From CAYJPA01 sp964371945 (GTDB lineage Bacteria; Chloroflexota; Chloroflexia; Thermomicrobiales; UBA6265), in the NCBI GenBank assembly GCA_964371945.1, contig CAYJPA010000015.1, positions 1 to 64,000 of the forward strand: a DNA stretch of 64,000 nucleotides. Reading direction: 5' to 3'. How positions within the stretch are numbered: position 1 is the first letter of the stretch; every line of letters starts with the position of its first letter. This document shows, piece after piece, positions 35,417 to 45,183 of the stretch. A program made the translations under genes and the position numbers. The notes beneath the pieces are model-generated. The model made no database searches. It was not told where the DNA came from and saw only the letters and a list, made by a program, of their open reading frames with translations.

Positions 35417-35490
35417 TTTGCACCTCCACATTCGCGTTTGCCGAGCGCCGGCTTCAAACGTCATACGTCGCGCCGGACCGGAATGCCCGC

Positions 35491-35519
35491 GCTTACATCA
35501 TCCGGGGATCGCAGTGACA
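35491..35519 (-). promoter_or_regulatory. Predicted promoter of the truncated PQQ gene
   Basis: On the minus strand TTGTCA (35519-35514) and TGTAAG (35496-35491) are 17 bases apart, about 75 bases before the GTG start. The rest of 35417-35789, about 370 bases, holds no supported gene. Confidence 0.4.
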
Positions 35520-35789
35520 AAAGAGACAAATTTCTCTGGTGGTTCGCAACAGAGCTCCATGCCACAACACTCCAGAGGAGAGACGAAGGGCAACCGGTGC
35601 TCTCGTACGAAGAACCTGTTTGGGAGCTCGGTGAAAGTAAGCACAGCATGATGAAAAGAGCGCTGGACGTATGCGGCATTTCAAGCGAAAACCGCGGACG
35701 AACCAGCGCATTGATGCGGTGAGGGCGCCTCCCTGAATCACCCGATTACGCCACTTCCTCGAGCAAACTCGGCAGTAAGCCAATCGGAC

Positions 35790-37082
35790 CTATGCGTCTT
35801 CGGGCGCGATCCGCCACAGTTCCGCACCGGTCTCTTCGTCAAGCGCGTAAATCTGGCCGGCAGCAAGGAATACGGTGCCGCCAGCAATCTCCGCGGATTC
35901 TTCCGTCCAAGTAGTGATGCCGCCGATCGGCGGAATGACCACATCAGACGCCTGCCATCTGATTTGTCCCGTTGCCAGGTCCAGGGCACAGAAGGTAGTG
36001 GCATCACATGCAACGAAGACGTGTTGGTCTGTCACCGCAATCGGTGACTTCACATTGCTGGCAGCTTGAAACCGCCATTTTTCCCGCCCGTTCGAAATGT
36101 CGAGCGAGTAGATCATGCCGCTCAAATCTGCCGCGATGACTGTCCCTGGCCCTAGGAGGATGGCTCGTAAACTGCTTTCCTGTCCCTGGAACTTCCAGGA
36201 TTGCTCACCGGAAGCGAGATCCAGGGCGAGGACGGAATCTCCGCCGCCGGCGTACACCATCTCATCGACCACGACCGGCTGGTTGGCACCAAACACCGAG
36301 AGATCCAGGACCCAGGACTCCGTTCCGGTTGCCGAGGCGATCGCCCTGATCGTGCCGTCATCGCCCGCGATTAGGAGTTGACCATCTGCCAGCACCAGGT
36401 CGGCCATGACAAACGAAAGATGGTCATGTCGCCAACGAACCTTGCCGGTGATCGCGTCGAGTGCGTGCAACGTTCCCCAGCTCGTGGCGTACAGCATGTC
36501 GCCGGCTGCAAGAAGTGCTAATGACTTGTCCCCGGTGTCGCGTCGCCAGAGTTCTTCTCCGGTCGTTTCGTCCAAGGCGTGGACAACCCCATTATCTGCG
36601 CCGACATACACCAGATCGTTGGCAACGACTGGGATCGGATAGGTGTAGCCAAAGCCGATTTCGACCTGCCAGATTGATGAACTGGTTTCGGAATCGAGTG
36701 CAGAGACTTCGCCTTCCGCGGTGATAGCGTAGATCACTCCGTCTATTGGTCGTGGAGAGAAGTGGCTGACATTTCCGGTCACGAAACGCCACATCTCCTC
36801 CCCAGTGACCTGATCGAGCGCGTAGAGCGCGTTGCTGTCTCGTACGAAGACGCGCCCATCGAATGTGGCTAACCCGTACGCGGAACTTTCTTTCCCAGCC
36901 GCGATTCTTCGCTCCGAAACTTCGAGAGAATCGTCTGGCAATCCTTCAAGACCGACCCGCGCTAATAAACCGGTACCCGCTGTGGAATTCGAAGGCTCGG
37001 CGATCGCCAGGGTTGGATAATCTCCTGAAGAGAGGACAAAAAGCACAGCCACTGACAATGCAACGATCCGGGTGCTATACAT
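35790..37082 (-). CDS. Exported PQQ-like beta-propeller repeat protein
   Basis: A 430-residue protein with a signal peptide (about 1-27) and about nine blades with the motif ALDxxTGxxxWR (for example LYALDQVTGEEMWRF, VHALDETTGEELWRR, IYALDEETGAELWRI). Such propellers bind partners or, in quinoproteins, PQQ; no dehydrogenase catalytic residues were recognised, so a binding/scaffold role (BamB-like) is more likely. GAGGAG precedes the ATG at 37082; the frame extends 15 codons further. Confidence 0.82.
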   Translation of the reverse strand: MYSTRIVALSVAVLFVLSSGDYPTLAIAEPSNSTAGTGLLARVGLEGLPDDSLEVSERRIAAGKESSAYGLATFDGRVFVRDSNALYALDQVTGEEMWRFVTGNVSHFSPRPIDGVIYAITAEGEVSALDSETSSSIWQVEIGFGYTYPIPVVANDLVYVGADNGVVHALDETTGEELWRRDTGDKSLALLAAGDMLYATSWGTLHALDAITGKVRWRHDHLSFVMADLVLADGQLLIAGDDGTIRAIASATGTESWVLDLSVFGANQPVVVDEMVYAGGGDSVLALDLASGEQSWKFQGQESSLRAILLGPGTVIAADLSGMIYSLDISNGREKWRFQAASNVKSPIAVTDQHVFVACDATTFCALDLATGQIRWQASDVVIPPIGGITTWTEESAEIAGGTVFLAAGQIYALDEETGAELWRIAPEDA

Positions 37083-37459
37083 GGCTTGCTCCTCAACACG
37101 TGCCCCGGCAAAAAGGGCAGTGATCATGCGGTTTGGCGGACGGTAACAAACGTCAGTTCTGTTTTCTTATGGCGCTGAGACACTTTTCAGAAGCGTCTCC
37201 TTTGGGCGTCGCAAGGGAAGTGATTGATTCCGCGAGAACATGGCCCACCAGGAGTACGTTTCGCTTCTCAACGAGGCGGTCAGCCGTTCTGCAATGAGGA
37301 TACGAACGCCCAAACTCACCGCTGACACAAGTTCAATCGGCCGCCCCGCCGCAGCCCGCAGCACCCGCGGGCGCAAAGCCCGCAGAGTGCGAACAGCAAG
37401 AGAAGACCCGTGACAACAAAACGTTTGTGCATAACACGTCTCCGTTTCGGACGCTTCTG
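37083..37459. other. Spacer between the two PQQ/HAF genes
   Basis: About 380 bases holding one possible small gene (37316-37432) and an imperfect stem near 37178-37200 (GAGACGCTT / AAGTGTCTC with one G-U pair). No clear promoter for the gene at 37082 was found. Confidence 0.35.
37316..37432 (-). CDS. Possible 38-residue Cys-rich exported peptide
   Basis: ATG at 37432 is preceded by GGAGAC with five-base spacing. The product starts like a signal peptide (HKRFVVTGLLLLFALCGLCA) and continues with a Cys/Arg/Gly-rich stretch to TGA. It sits between two secreted repeat proteins on the same strand. High local GC could produce such a frame by chance, and no homologue is known to me. Confidence 0.3.
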   Translation of the reverse strand: MHKRFVVTGLLLLFALCGLCARGCCGLRRGGRLNLCQR

Positions 37460-40400
37460 CTAGCTCGCAACCGGAGTTGTGGTGGGGCTGGATAGGGCGC
37501 CGGCATCGAATGCGCACACCGCGGCGTTACCGTCTGCGCCGAATCCGCGAACGAACAGCAGGTCGGCAACGAGCCAGGGCGACGTGTCGATCAACCACAC
37601 CTCGCGGCTGACGATCGACCAGATCGTTTGCCCGCTCTCGGCGTCGAAGGCATAGATGACGCCGTACATGTCATCTTCGCTGCCGCCGATGCCCTCCATC
37701 AGCAACAACCGTTCGTTGTCCGGCGCGTACCCTGGATCGAAGAAGCTGACCCCTTCGCCGCGTAGATTCCGAGTCCAGAGGTCGGCTCCAGTCTCGCTGT
37801 CGAGCGCAACCACGCTCGATCCCGCGCCAACGATAATGGTTCCGCCGATGATTAGTGGCGTGGTCGCGACGGAATTAAGGAATGAGCGCGAACCACGCAA
37901 CGCGCCGGTTGTGGGATCGAGGAGATAGATTGTGCTGCCGGTCAGTTCGAGATCGCCTTCCAACGCCTTGAGCACGACCACGCCCGCACCCGCTGTGCCC
38001 GCCCAATCCCAACCGTCGTAGGAGCCATCTGCTCCCGCCACGAACGTCCGTCGCCACAATTCCTCCCCACTCGTTCGGTCGATGCCAGCGACTGCGCCGC
38101 CGTCCAGTCCGACGACGAGGGTGGTTGCATCGGCAACGACAATTGGCCCAGGACGCGGACCGCTCGCCGCGACCCAGAGCAGACTGCCAGTCGCCCCTTC
38201 AAATGCGGCAACACTACCGTTGCTGATTGGGACGTAAGCAATTCCATCACTGACGATCGGTGGGTACTGCATCCCGGCCTGAAGTTCGATGCTCCAGCGC
38301 TCAATCCCGGTCGCGAGGTCGACCGCAAAGACCCGGCTGGAAGTTTCCGAATCCGCCCCTGTCGCGATCACGAGCCCGCCGACCGGCGCGGTCGCGACCA
38401 ATAACCCCGATCCCGCGCCGGTGACCGGGAGAAGCCACTGTTCGTTTCCCGTCGCAGGATCGACGGAAATCAGCGCGGTCGGCTTTTGCTGGCTCGGAAC
38501 CACCAGGTGCTCGGTCGTAATGAGGAGACTCCTGGGCTGGAAAATGCCGGCAAGAAAGATGGACAGTCCTTGCAGAGAATCTTCACCCGCGGAGTTGCAC
38601 CAGACAGGCGTCGTTTCCAGCATGCGGGTTTGTCCGCCACCTGCCGTCGCTGGCTCCCATAGGACCGAGCCGTTGTCCGTGATGACGTCGCCGACAATTT
38701 GTCCGGTGTTATTGACGTCGTTCGCGAGGCTATGCCGGTCGTACGGGAAGTCGCCAAGATCGATGATCTGCCCGCCATCCCAGAACATCGCTTCGCCCGA
38801 GGGCCGATCGGCGGCGCAGAGCCGACCATCACTAATGACGTGGAGCGCCCCGCTGAACCCCCTCACCGCGACTGAAGCGAGTTCATCACGGCTCTCGAGC
38901 GCAATCAATCTGGCTTCCCAGGCGTAGCCGACGATTTGGCCGCTGTCGTTGATCGCGTTGGCCACGCTGCCGCCACCTCCGTCCGGGTAGCCGAGATCAC
39001 GAATCTGCCAGTTCTCCCAGAGCACGGCGTGGTCCGATCCATCCTCTGACGCCGCCCACTCGACGATCTGGCCCATTTCGTTGAGATCACGCGCTTCGCT
39101 TGCTTCGTCAGGCACGAGCGGCGGCAGTGCGGTGATGTTCCCGTCCTCCCAGCGGACGGCGTGCGGAACGCCAGCGGCTGAAATCGACGAGCCAACGATC
39201 ACGTCCCCGTCGCTGATCGCGCTCGCCTGACCGGAGGTATCACCGGGCAAAAGTGGAAGTTCTTTCGCGACTCCAGGAACGACCCAAAATGCTGGCACGA
39301 GAACACCATCGTCCGCTGCAATCACGCCGGCAACGACGGCGGATTCGTTGACATCGAACGCGGCACCGCCCGATCCTGCCGGAGCACTCTCGAGTACTTG
39401 GACGGCACCACCAAAAGACCGAGCAGATGCGTCAGACCAGAGCACCGGACGTGACACTCCGGATGGTCCGACGCTGCAGCCTACCTTCTGGCCAAATTCG
39501 TTGACTGCGTAGGCCATGCCGGTTTGGTCACCTTCGGGGAGCCGGAGATCGGTGACATTCCCGTCGATCCACTGGGCAGGAATGGGTGGCTCATCAGAAG
39601 GCTCGTGTGAACCAACGACCGTACCGGACTCACTGATCGCATTCGCGGAACTGAGCCCGAGCGACGTGACCTGGAGTGCCGCCGAAGTATTCTCCCCGGC
39701 AACCTCCGTGGCCACCGAGCCGACAGGAACCGCGTCCCAGCGAACCGCGTGATCGCGCGTACCCCACGTGTTCTTGACTTCGATCATGCCGGTGATCTGA
39801 CCGGATTCGTTGATGGAACGCGGATCGCTCGATTGTCCGCCGGGGAGCGTGCCGAGGAGCACGATTTCCCCATTCTCCCACAATACCGCATGCCATGGCC
39901 CGTCATGGACGCCGGAGACCCCGACGATTTGCCCGGCGTCATTGATGTCGAAGGCGTGGCTCTGATCGTCGCCCGCGAGCGTCCCAAGATCGGTGATTTG
40001 CCCGTCCTTCCACATGACGGCGTGTCGAAGATCCTCCTGGCGCTCGGTCGAAGACTCGGCCCAACCAACGATTTGACCGGAATTGTTGATGGCGGTCGCG
40101 ACCCCTTCACCCGATTCGACGAGCCCACTAAGAGAGGTGACGGTGACGCCATCCCAAATCACCGGCCGCCAATATGCCTCACCGGTCACATGGGCGCCGC
40201 CGACGATCTGGCCCGAGTCGTTGATCCCCTTTGGACTGCTGGTGAAGGCCTCGGGATAAGCTGGCAGCTCGGTAACCACCCCGTTGTCCCAGCGAACCGC
40301 TTTGGGCCAGCTGCCGAGCTCCTTATCGGATTCTCCGACGATCACACCCGCATCATTGATCGCGATCGCCCGGGAGCGAATGTGTCCTGGTAGCGGAGGG

Positions 40401-40789
40401 AGTTTGGTGACCACCCCATTGTTCCAAAGCACACCGCTCTCCTCGTCATAGCCGAATCGGGGCGTCGTTCCCGCGATTTGGCCAGAGGAGTTGATGTCGT
40501 TTGGAACCGCATGGTCGCCGCCTTCCAGCTTCTCTATCTGGCCAGACCGCCAAATCACCGGGTACACAACGCCGTTGCCGTATACAGCCGTGCCAACGAT
40601 GTGGCCGGCGTCGTTGATCGCGTTGGCTTCGCTTTCTCGGGTCGTGCCCTCGATCGACAGGTCAGTCGGGTTGTAGTCGAGCTGCCCTGCAGCGGCTCCA
40701 TCGGGACCGGCAGCATCGAGACCTCCAGTGAACGGTGTCGCCAGCAACATCAATGCTGCGACCAATCGGATGACGCGGCGGCTGAACAT
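37460..40789 (-). CDS. Large exported HAF-repeat plus PQQ-like propeller protein
   Basis: A 1109-residue secreted protein. After a signal peptide (about 1-27) about fourteen HAF-type repeats follow, each with a core like AINDSGQIVG and often a tryptophan-containing VxWxDG strand and LPxLPG. From about residue 740 the repeats change to about seven PQQ-type blades (VFAVDLATGIERW, VAGIDRTSGEELWRR, VVALDSETGADLW). The two propeller types in one chain are unusual. No catalytic motif, sortase signal or membrane anchor was found. GGAGGG precedes the ATG at 40789. It may be an extracellular binding or surface protein. Confidence 0.8.
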   Translation of the reverse strand: MFSRRVIRLVAALMLLATPFTGGLDAAGPDGAAAGQLDYNPTDLSIEGTTRESEANAINDAGHIVGTAVYGNGVVYPVIWRSGQIEKLEGGDHAVPNDINSSGQIAGTTPRFGYDEESGVLWNNGVVTKLPPLPGHIRSRAIAINDAGVIVGESDKELGSWPKAVRWDNGVVTELPAYPEAFTSSPKGINDSGQIVGGAHVTGEAYWRPVIWDGVTVTSLSGLVESGEGVATAINNSGQIVGWAESSTERQEDLRHAVMWKDGQITDLGTLAGDDQSHAFDINDAGQIVGVSGVHDGPWHAVLWENGEIVLLGTLPGGQSSDPRSINESGQITGMIEVKNTWGTRDHAVRWDAVPVGSVATEVAGENTSAALQVTSLGLSSANAISESGTVVGSHEPSDEPPIPAQWIDGNVTDLRLPEGDQTGMAYAVNEFGQKVGCSVGPSGVSRPVLWSDASARSFGGAVQVLESAPAGSGGAAFDVNESAVVAGVIAADDGVLVPAFWVVPGVAKELPLLPGDTSGQASAISDGDVIVGSSISAAGVPHAVRWEDGNITALPPLVPDEASEARDLNEMGQIVEWAASEDGSDHAVLWENWQIRDLGYPDGGGGSVANAINDSGQIVGYAWEARLIALESRDELASVAVRGFSGALHVISDGRLCAADRPSGEAMFWDGGQIIDLGDFPYDRHSLANDVNNTGQIVGDVITDNGSVLWEPATAGGGQTRMLETTPVWCNSAGEDSLQGLSIFLAGIFQPRSLLITTEHLVVPSQQKPTALISVDPATGNEQWLLPVTGAGSGLLVATAPVGGLVIATGADSETSSRVFAVDLATGIERWSIELQAGMQYPPIVSDGIAYVPISNGSVAAFEGATGSLLWVAASGPRPGPIVVADATTLVVGLDGGAVAGIDRTSGEELWRRTFVAGADGSYDGWDWAGTAGAGVVVLKALEGDLELTGSTIYLLDPTTGALRGSRSFLNSVATTPLIIGGTIIVGAGSSVVALDSETGADLWTRNLRGEGVSFFDPGYAPDNERLLLMEGIGGSEDDMYGVIYAFDAESGQTIWSIVSREVWLIDTSPWLVADLLFVRGFGADGNAAVCAFDAGALSSPTTTPVAS

Positions 40790-41190
40790 GTCAAGCCCTC
40801 CAACTGACGCGGGTGAACACGTCCGATGGATGCAGTGTGACGCCGATGCCGCCTCAAATATGTTCGGAAAGATTTTCGTGAGTCGCACATGCGCAACAGT
40901 TCAATCGGCACGGGTTTGGTTGCGGTTCCGGCAGCTTACTGAGTATTGGCGACACTGAATGGGGAGGGGTCCCGGCAATTTCGCAACAGTGAAGTGCAAC
41001 GGAAGCTGGCAAGAACGCAAGCGCGCACAGGAATCATCAGTGGACGCCACTTTCCATCAACTCCGCCTCACTTGGCGGCCGAATGTTGCGATTTTTGATC
41101 AATCGAATGGCGAATGGCGCACTTCAGAGACACAGACTCGCTATGTTGATGTCATTGACCGTCCCGGCTGAACCGGAGAGGAGATTCGTG
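40790..41190. other. Divergent intergenic region upstream of the HAF protein and a membrane protein
   Basis: About 400 bases without a supported gene. On the minus strand TTGAAC near 40900 could be a -35 box for the HAF gene, but no -10 fits. The right part is open in frame with the downstream membrane protein for 36 codons, but has no ribosome site. Confidence 0.35.
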
Positions 41191-42336
41191 ATGGAAAGCG
41201 CGATGGTCCATCCTGGCACATCTGAATGGCCGCGAGACACTGAATCCACTCTTCCCGTAAATGACCAGCCCTCGACCTTGGAATGCCGCCCGATCGATCT
41301 CAGTGATTTGGAGCTGTGGCGTGAGAAGGGATTGATCAGCCGCGACCAAGTGGCTGACATCAGGGCATTCGTCGGCGCTCAACCCACGGAAATGCCGACG
41401 AGCCGGGTCAAGCAACGTGTCGCGGGTCTCAATTTCGTCAACATTGCCTATTACTTTGGCGGCTTTCTCGTGTTGCTTGCCTTCACGTTTCTGCTTGGCT
41501 CTCAGTGGATCGACGCCGGCAACGAAGGGCAAATCGCGATCGCTGTTTTTGCGATTGCGATCCCGCTGTCGATTGGGATGATGCTCCGGAAAGGCGAATT
41601 CACCACACCTGGAAACCTGTTGATCTTTGCCGCGACAGGAATTGTGCCGCTGCTCGTTTACACGATCGAGAAGGCAACAGGCTTCTGGCCGGGTGAGGAG
41701 AAGCCGGGTCACTTCAATGACTTCTTTGAGGATGTCCTTCCTGCCTGGATCGTGATGGAATTCGTCGCAATCGCCGCGGCTCTCGTTGTGGTGTGGAGAA
41801 TCCGATTTCCGCTGGTGACCCTCCTGATCGCTTTCTGGACCTGGTACCTCTCGATGGACTTCGTCCGGCTCATCACGGAGGAAAAAGATTATGCATGGGA
41901 ACGTGACACGGGCCGGATTCTCTCGATGCTGATCGGTGCTGGAATGATTGGCGCCGGGCTGTTGCTCCAGCGGCGCACTGAGCGCGACTACAGTCTCTGG
42001 CTTTACCTCTTCGGCCACGTGACCGTCTTTTGTTCGTTCTCCGCGATCGCGCTCGATCACCAGGCACTACTTGGCTGGCTGGTCTATCCCCTCGTCTACC
42101 TGGGTGTGGTCGTCATGAGCGTTTGGCTCCAGCGCAAAGTCTTTCTCGTGTTCGGCGCCATAGGCAGCTATTGCTGGGCCACCTATATTGTGTTCGAAAC
42201 GTTCCACGGCGCGTTGGGGATCTCGTTCGGGATGGCGTTCATCGGGATCATGATCGTCCTCTCCGGTGTGCTGTATCGGAACTCGATCGAACCATGGCTG
42301 CAGGAAAGGATGTCCGGCCATCGCCTCGCGATCTGA
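41191..42336 (+). CDS. Polytopic membrane protein (DUF2157-like)
   Basis: A 381-residue integral membrane protein of unknown function. The N-terminal 60 residues are soluble and contain DLELWREKGLISRDQVADIRAF, reminiscent of the DUF2157 N-terminus. About nine to ten hydrophobic helices follow (for example YYFGGFLVLLAFTFLLGSQW and AWIVMEFVAIAAALVVVW). GGAGAGGAG lies upstream of the ATG at 41191; the frame opens 36 codons earlier without an SD. Confidence 0.72.
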   Translation: MESAMVHPGTSEWPRDTESTLPVNDQPSTLECRPIDLSDLELWREKGLISRDQVADIRAFVGAQPTEMPTSRVKQRVAGLNFVNIAYYFGGFLVLLAFTFLLGSQWIDAGNEGQIAIAVFAIAIPLSIGMMLRKGEFTTPGNLLIFAATGIVPLLVYTIEKATGFWPGEEKPGHFNDFFEDVLPAWIVMEFVAIAAALVVVWRIRFPLVTLLIAFWTWYLSMDFVRLITEEKDYAWERDTGRILSMLIGAGMIGAGLLLQRRTERDYSLWLYLFGHVTVFCSFSAIALDHQALLGWLVYPLVYLGVVVMSVWLQRKVFLVFGAIGSYCWATYIVFETFHGALGISFGMAFIGIMIVLSGVLYRNSIEPWLQERMSGHRLAI

Positions 42337-42386
42337 ACGTGTGACGGCGCGGCCACTAGCATTGAGGGAGCTTGATGGCGCGACAG

Positions 42387-42989
42387 CTATGGAGTGGTAA
42401 TCACGAGCTCGAGGTCCGTCGGATTGAACCCGTTGGTTTCGTTCATATCCTGCGGACAGGCCGAGACAGCGACTATCAAATCCATCAACGCCTTCATTTC
42501 CACGTGGTCGCCAGCTCGCGAAATCGGCTCCTGCACAGTGAATCGCCCCTCTGAGTCGACCTCGACATTCATGAACCAGTTGTGTGCGTCGGGGACGCGC
42601 AAGTATGTCAATCCGTATGGGGCCATCGCCTGGGCGCAGTTGTTCCGGCAATTGGGGTGATCCGGCATATTGAACCCGGTCGCATAGCGCTCCTTGTCAC
42701 ATGGCGCGACAAGCAGATCGTGGCAGCCAACCGTGTCGGCCACGAGCTCGAACATCGGTTTGCGGGCATTCGAGTAGAGCAAATCTCCTGGTTTCAACCG
42801 CAGCCCCAATGCTTGAGTTCGGGTGTGCGTCGGCGAGAGCGCCTCGTCGATGTTGGATGCATTGAAAGCGAAGAAGTCGGCAACCTGCTTCCCTCGAAGA
42901 TCGATCACCTTCAGCAATTCGCCGGCGCGAACGCTGATTGCTACTCCCGAACTGGCTGGAACATGAACGCGGCGTTCGCCTGAAGTCAT
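42387..42989 (-). CDS. DUF1989 / urea carboxylase-associated family protein
   Basis: A 200-residue protein matching the DUF1989 family (often next to urea carboxylase or guanidine/urea genes). Recognisable stretches: AGELLKVIDLRGKQVADFFAF, LSPTHTRTQ, a Cys/His-containing CHDLLVAPCDKERY and MPDHPNCRNNCAQAM, and the C-terminal CPQDMNETNG. The conserved Cys and His suggest a metal site. No urea or guanidine genes are nearby. The long open frame upstream (100 codons) has no homology; the ATG at 42989 has AGAGG nine bases before it. Confidence 0.82.
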   Translation of the reverse strand: MTSGERRVHVPASSGVAISVRAGELLKVIDLRGKQVADFFAFNASNIDEALSPTHTRTQALGLRLKPGDLLYSNARKPMFELVADTVGCHDLLVAPCDKERYATGFNMPDHPNCRNNCAQAMAPYGLTYLRVPDAHNWFMNVEVDSEGRFTVQEPISRAGDHVEMKALMDLIVAVSACPQDMNETNGFNPTDLELVITTP

Positions 42990-43324
42990 CTCGATGGTCC
43001 TCTCATGTGGGCAGACTCGAACATCGAGCCGTGCTGTGGTGCTTTCCGGTAGTTTGAATAGTAATCGCGGATTTCGGGAACACTTTGGGGCCGAATTTAG
43101 AGCGGCGATGCCCGCGCCAAGCTTTCTGCCACCGAGGTTCTTGAGTTTGAAGCGACCGGTTTGAACTGTTGCGGAGGTGTGACGGGGTTGCTGTTCAACT
43201 TGACGTGTTGTGCTGATTAATTCGTTAGGCTGAGCTTGGAGTCGCGTGCGAATTCCGACGGCGCCGTCGACGTGGAGCGGCGAAGGCACTCTTGTCGTCG
43301 AGGCGCTCGAGAAAGGAACGGATC

Positions 43325-43786
43325 ATGACATCCAACTGCAAATTCCAGGAGCAGCCTGCTCAATTCTCGTTGTACATTCGGACCCGAGCAGCCGTGCAGG
43401 AGTTACCGAAGGTGTTTGGGGAGGCTTTCGGCGAGATCATGCAATACCTCGGTGAGCTTGGGGAGAATCCGACGGGCATGCCATTCGCCGCGTACCACAA
43501 CATGGACATGCAGGATCTCGATCTGGAGATTGGGTTTCCAGTTTCAAGGGAGCTTCCCGGCAAAGGGCGCGTTGTCCCGGGTGAGATTCCCGGCGGACAG
43601 TGGGCCACACTGATGCACATTGGACCGTAGGATCAGGTCGGTCCGGCGTACGATACATTGATGAAGGAGATCGCCGAACGTGGTCAGGAAGCGGCCGGGG
43701 CGGCGTACGAGTTCTACTTCAGCGAGTCGGAGACTCCGCCTGAAAAAATCCAGACCCTTATCGGCTTTCCGCTAAGAAACCTGTAA
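43325..43786 (+). pseudogene. GyrI-like small-molecule-binding domain gene with in-frame TAG
   Basis: 101 codons from ATG 43325 (AAAGGA seven bases upstream) match a GyrI-like effector-binding domain and stop at TAG 43628-43630. The same frame continues without any other stop for 51 codons (DQVGPAYDTLMKEIAERG ... IQTLIGFPLRNL) to TAA at 43786. The family consensus at the break is a Tyr (HxGPYDxxxxAY), so TAG replaces TAC/TAT. It is a nonsense pseudogene, a sequencing error, or less likely a suppressed stop. Full length would be 153 residues, typical for the family. Confidence 0.8.
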
Positions 43787-43844
43787 CGCCGAAGACGCAC
43801 ACAAGAGCCTGCTGACGACACTGAAGGCATGATACGATCGAGTA

Positions 43845-44759
43845 ATGGGTTACCCGTTGCGATTCCATGTGCAGCTTCTTCCGAACGTCGGATGGAGTGA
43901 GTTACGCGCACGAGTTTTGCGGCTCGAGGAGCTCGGCTTCGAGGCGGCGGCCCTGGCCGACCATTTTGTCGATTGGACCAACCCCGCGGTTCCGTGGTTC
44001 GAGTCGTGGACGGCGCTCGCCGCGCTTGCTGAAGCGACCGGCACGATCCGGTTGACAACGGTTGTCACGCAGATCCCGCTTCGCAATCCCGCGATACTCG
44101 CCCGTCAGGTGCTGACGCTTGACCACATCTCCAATGGCCGCGTCGAATTGGGATTGGGAACCGGGCTGACAATCGATCCCTCGTACCGGATGGCCGGCCT
44201 ACCGAATTGGGATGTGAAAGAACGAGTCAGTCGTTTCGAGGAGTATGTCGATCTCGTGGGTCGTCTTTTATCGCAGGAAATCACGACCTTCGACGGCCAC
44301 TTCTATCAAGTCGATGGTGCGGTCATGAATCCTCGACCTGTCCAGGCGCCGCGACCACCGATTTTGGTTGCTGGACTCGGGCCGCGAATGATGCGCAATG
44401 CGGCCCGCTTTGCCGATATCTGGAACAGCCTGTCGTTTCTGCCGTCGCTTGACGATCAACTCGCGGAAACGCGATCGCGGTGCGCGGCGATCGATGACTG
44501 TTGCGCATTGATTGGTCGAGATCCTCGGACGCTTCGTCGCTCGTATACCATGTTTGATGCGCAGGCGAGACCCAAGGGCGGTACGATCGGGTATTACGAG
44601 TCGGTTGAGCGATTCATCGATCAGGTCAGCCGCGTCGTTGAGCTCGGGATCAGCGATATCGGGCTCTATTACCCGCTCGATCCGGCACAGTTACCCATGT
44701 TCGAGCGGATCGCCATTGATGCGCTTCCACGGTTGCGAACGGGCTCTCAGAGCATCTGA
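43845..44759 (+). CDS. LLM-class flavin-dependent oxidoreductase
   Basis: A 304-residue luciferase-like TIM-barrel monooxygenase. Seen: LGFEAAALADHFVDW, the ARQVLTLDHISNGRVELGLGTG stretch typical of the family, and GLGPRMMRNAARFADIWN near the cofactor site. Members use FMN or F420. TACGAT lies six bases before the ATG and could be a -10 box of a leaderless transcript. It sits 58 bases after the GyrI-like gene. Confidence 0.88.
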   Translation: MGYPLRFHVQLLPNVGWSELRARVLRLEELGFEAAALADHFVDWTNPAVPWFESWTALAALAEATGTIRLTTVVTQIPLRNPAILARQVLTLDHISNGRVELGLGTGLTIDPSYRMAGLPNWDVKERVSRFEEYVDLVGRLLSQEITTFDGHFYQVDGAVMNPRPVQAPRPPILVAGLGPRMMRNAARFADIWNSLSFLPSLDDQLAETRSRCAAIDDCCALIGRDPRTLRRSYTMFDAQARPKGGTIGYYESVERFIDQVSRVVELGISDIGLYYPLDPAQLPMFERIAIDALPRLRTGSQSI

Positions 44760-44802
44760 CAGCGTCCGCCGGTCTCGTTCAGCTAGTACGGCCACAGGCA
44801 AA

Positions 44803-44831
44803 CGACCGGCGAGGGAGCTCCCCGCCGGTCG
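44803..44831. terminator. Terminator hairpin between convergent genes
   Basis: CGACCGGCG (44803-44811) and CGCCGGTCG (44823-44831) are perfect reverse complements. On the minus strand TTTGCCTG follows, on the plus strand TCGAG, so it favours ending the minus-strand lysis-gene transcript. The U-tract is short. Confidence 0.5.
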
Positions 44832-44849
44832 TCGAGTCACAGACCGGAG

Positions 44850-45116
44850 TTAGTGTCCAAATCCCGGCCGCAGCGGACCGGGTTGGCCTACATCCGAGCT
44901 GCTGACATTGCCCGTTGCATTCCGTTTCTGGTCGAATGTACCTTCGATTCCGCCGCGGAAACCGAGCGCGGTCAGTGCCGCGACGCCACCCGCGATGATC
45001 GGAGCCTTCAACTCATCCGTGGCGGTCCAGGTCGTCAGGAACGTCAGAAACCCGGAACCGAATGCAAGGTATGCTCCTCTAAGGATGGCCGTGCCGATCG
45101 CACTGTTCAGATTCAT
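44850..45116 (-). CDS. Small membrane protein, holin-like
   Basis: An 88-residue protein with two membrane segments (about 8-28 and 40-58) and a polar C-terminal tail rich in Gly, Pro and Asn. GGAGGA precedes the ATG at 45116. Directly downstream of a peptidoglycan amidase gene on the same strand (67-base gap), it has the size, topology and position of a phage-type holin, but the sequence does not match a family I can name. Confidence 0.55.
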   Translation of the reverse strand: MNLNSAIGTAILRGAYLAFGSGFLTFLTTWTATDELKAPIIAGGVAALTALGFRGGIEGTFDQKRNATGNVSSSDVGQPGPLRPGFGH

Positions 45117-45183
45117 GGAAATTCCTCCGGTTCTATGCGTATGCGAATGAAACCAACCGAGCTCAAGTCCGATGATTGGCCTC

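Noticed and set aside
41152..42060. A 302-codon minus-strand frame over the membrane protein
   Set aside because: It lacks hydrophobic or conserved segments, while the plus-strand frame has a good SD and about nine membrane helices.
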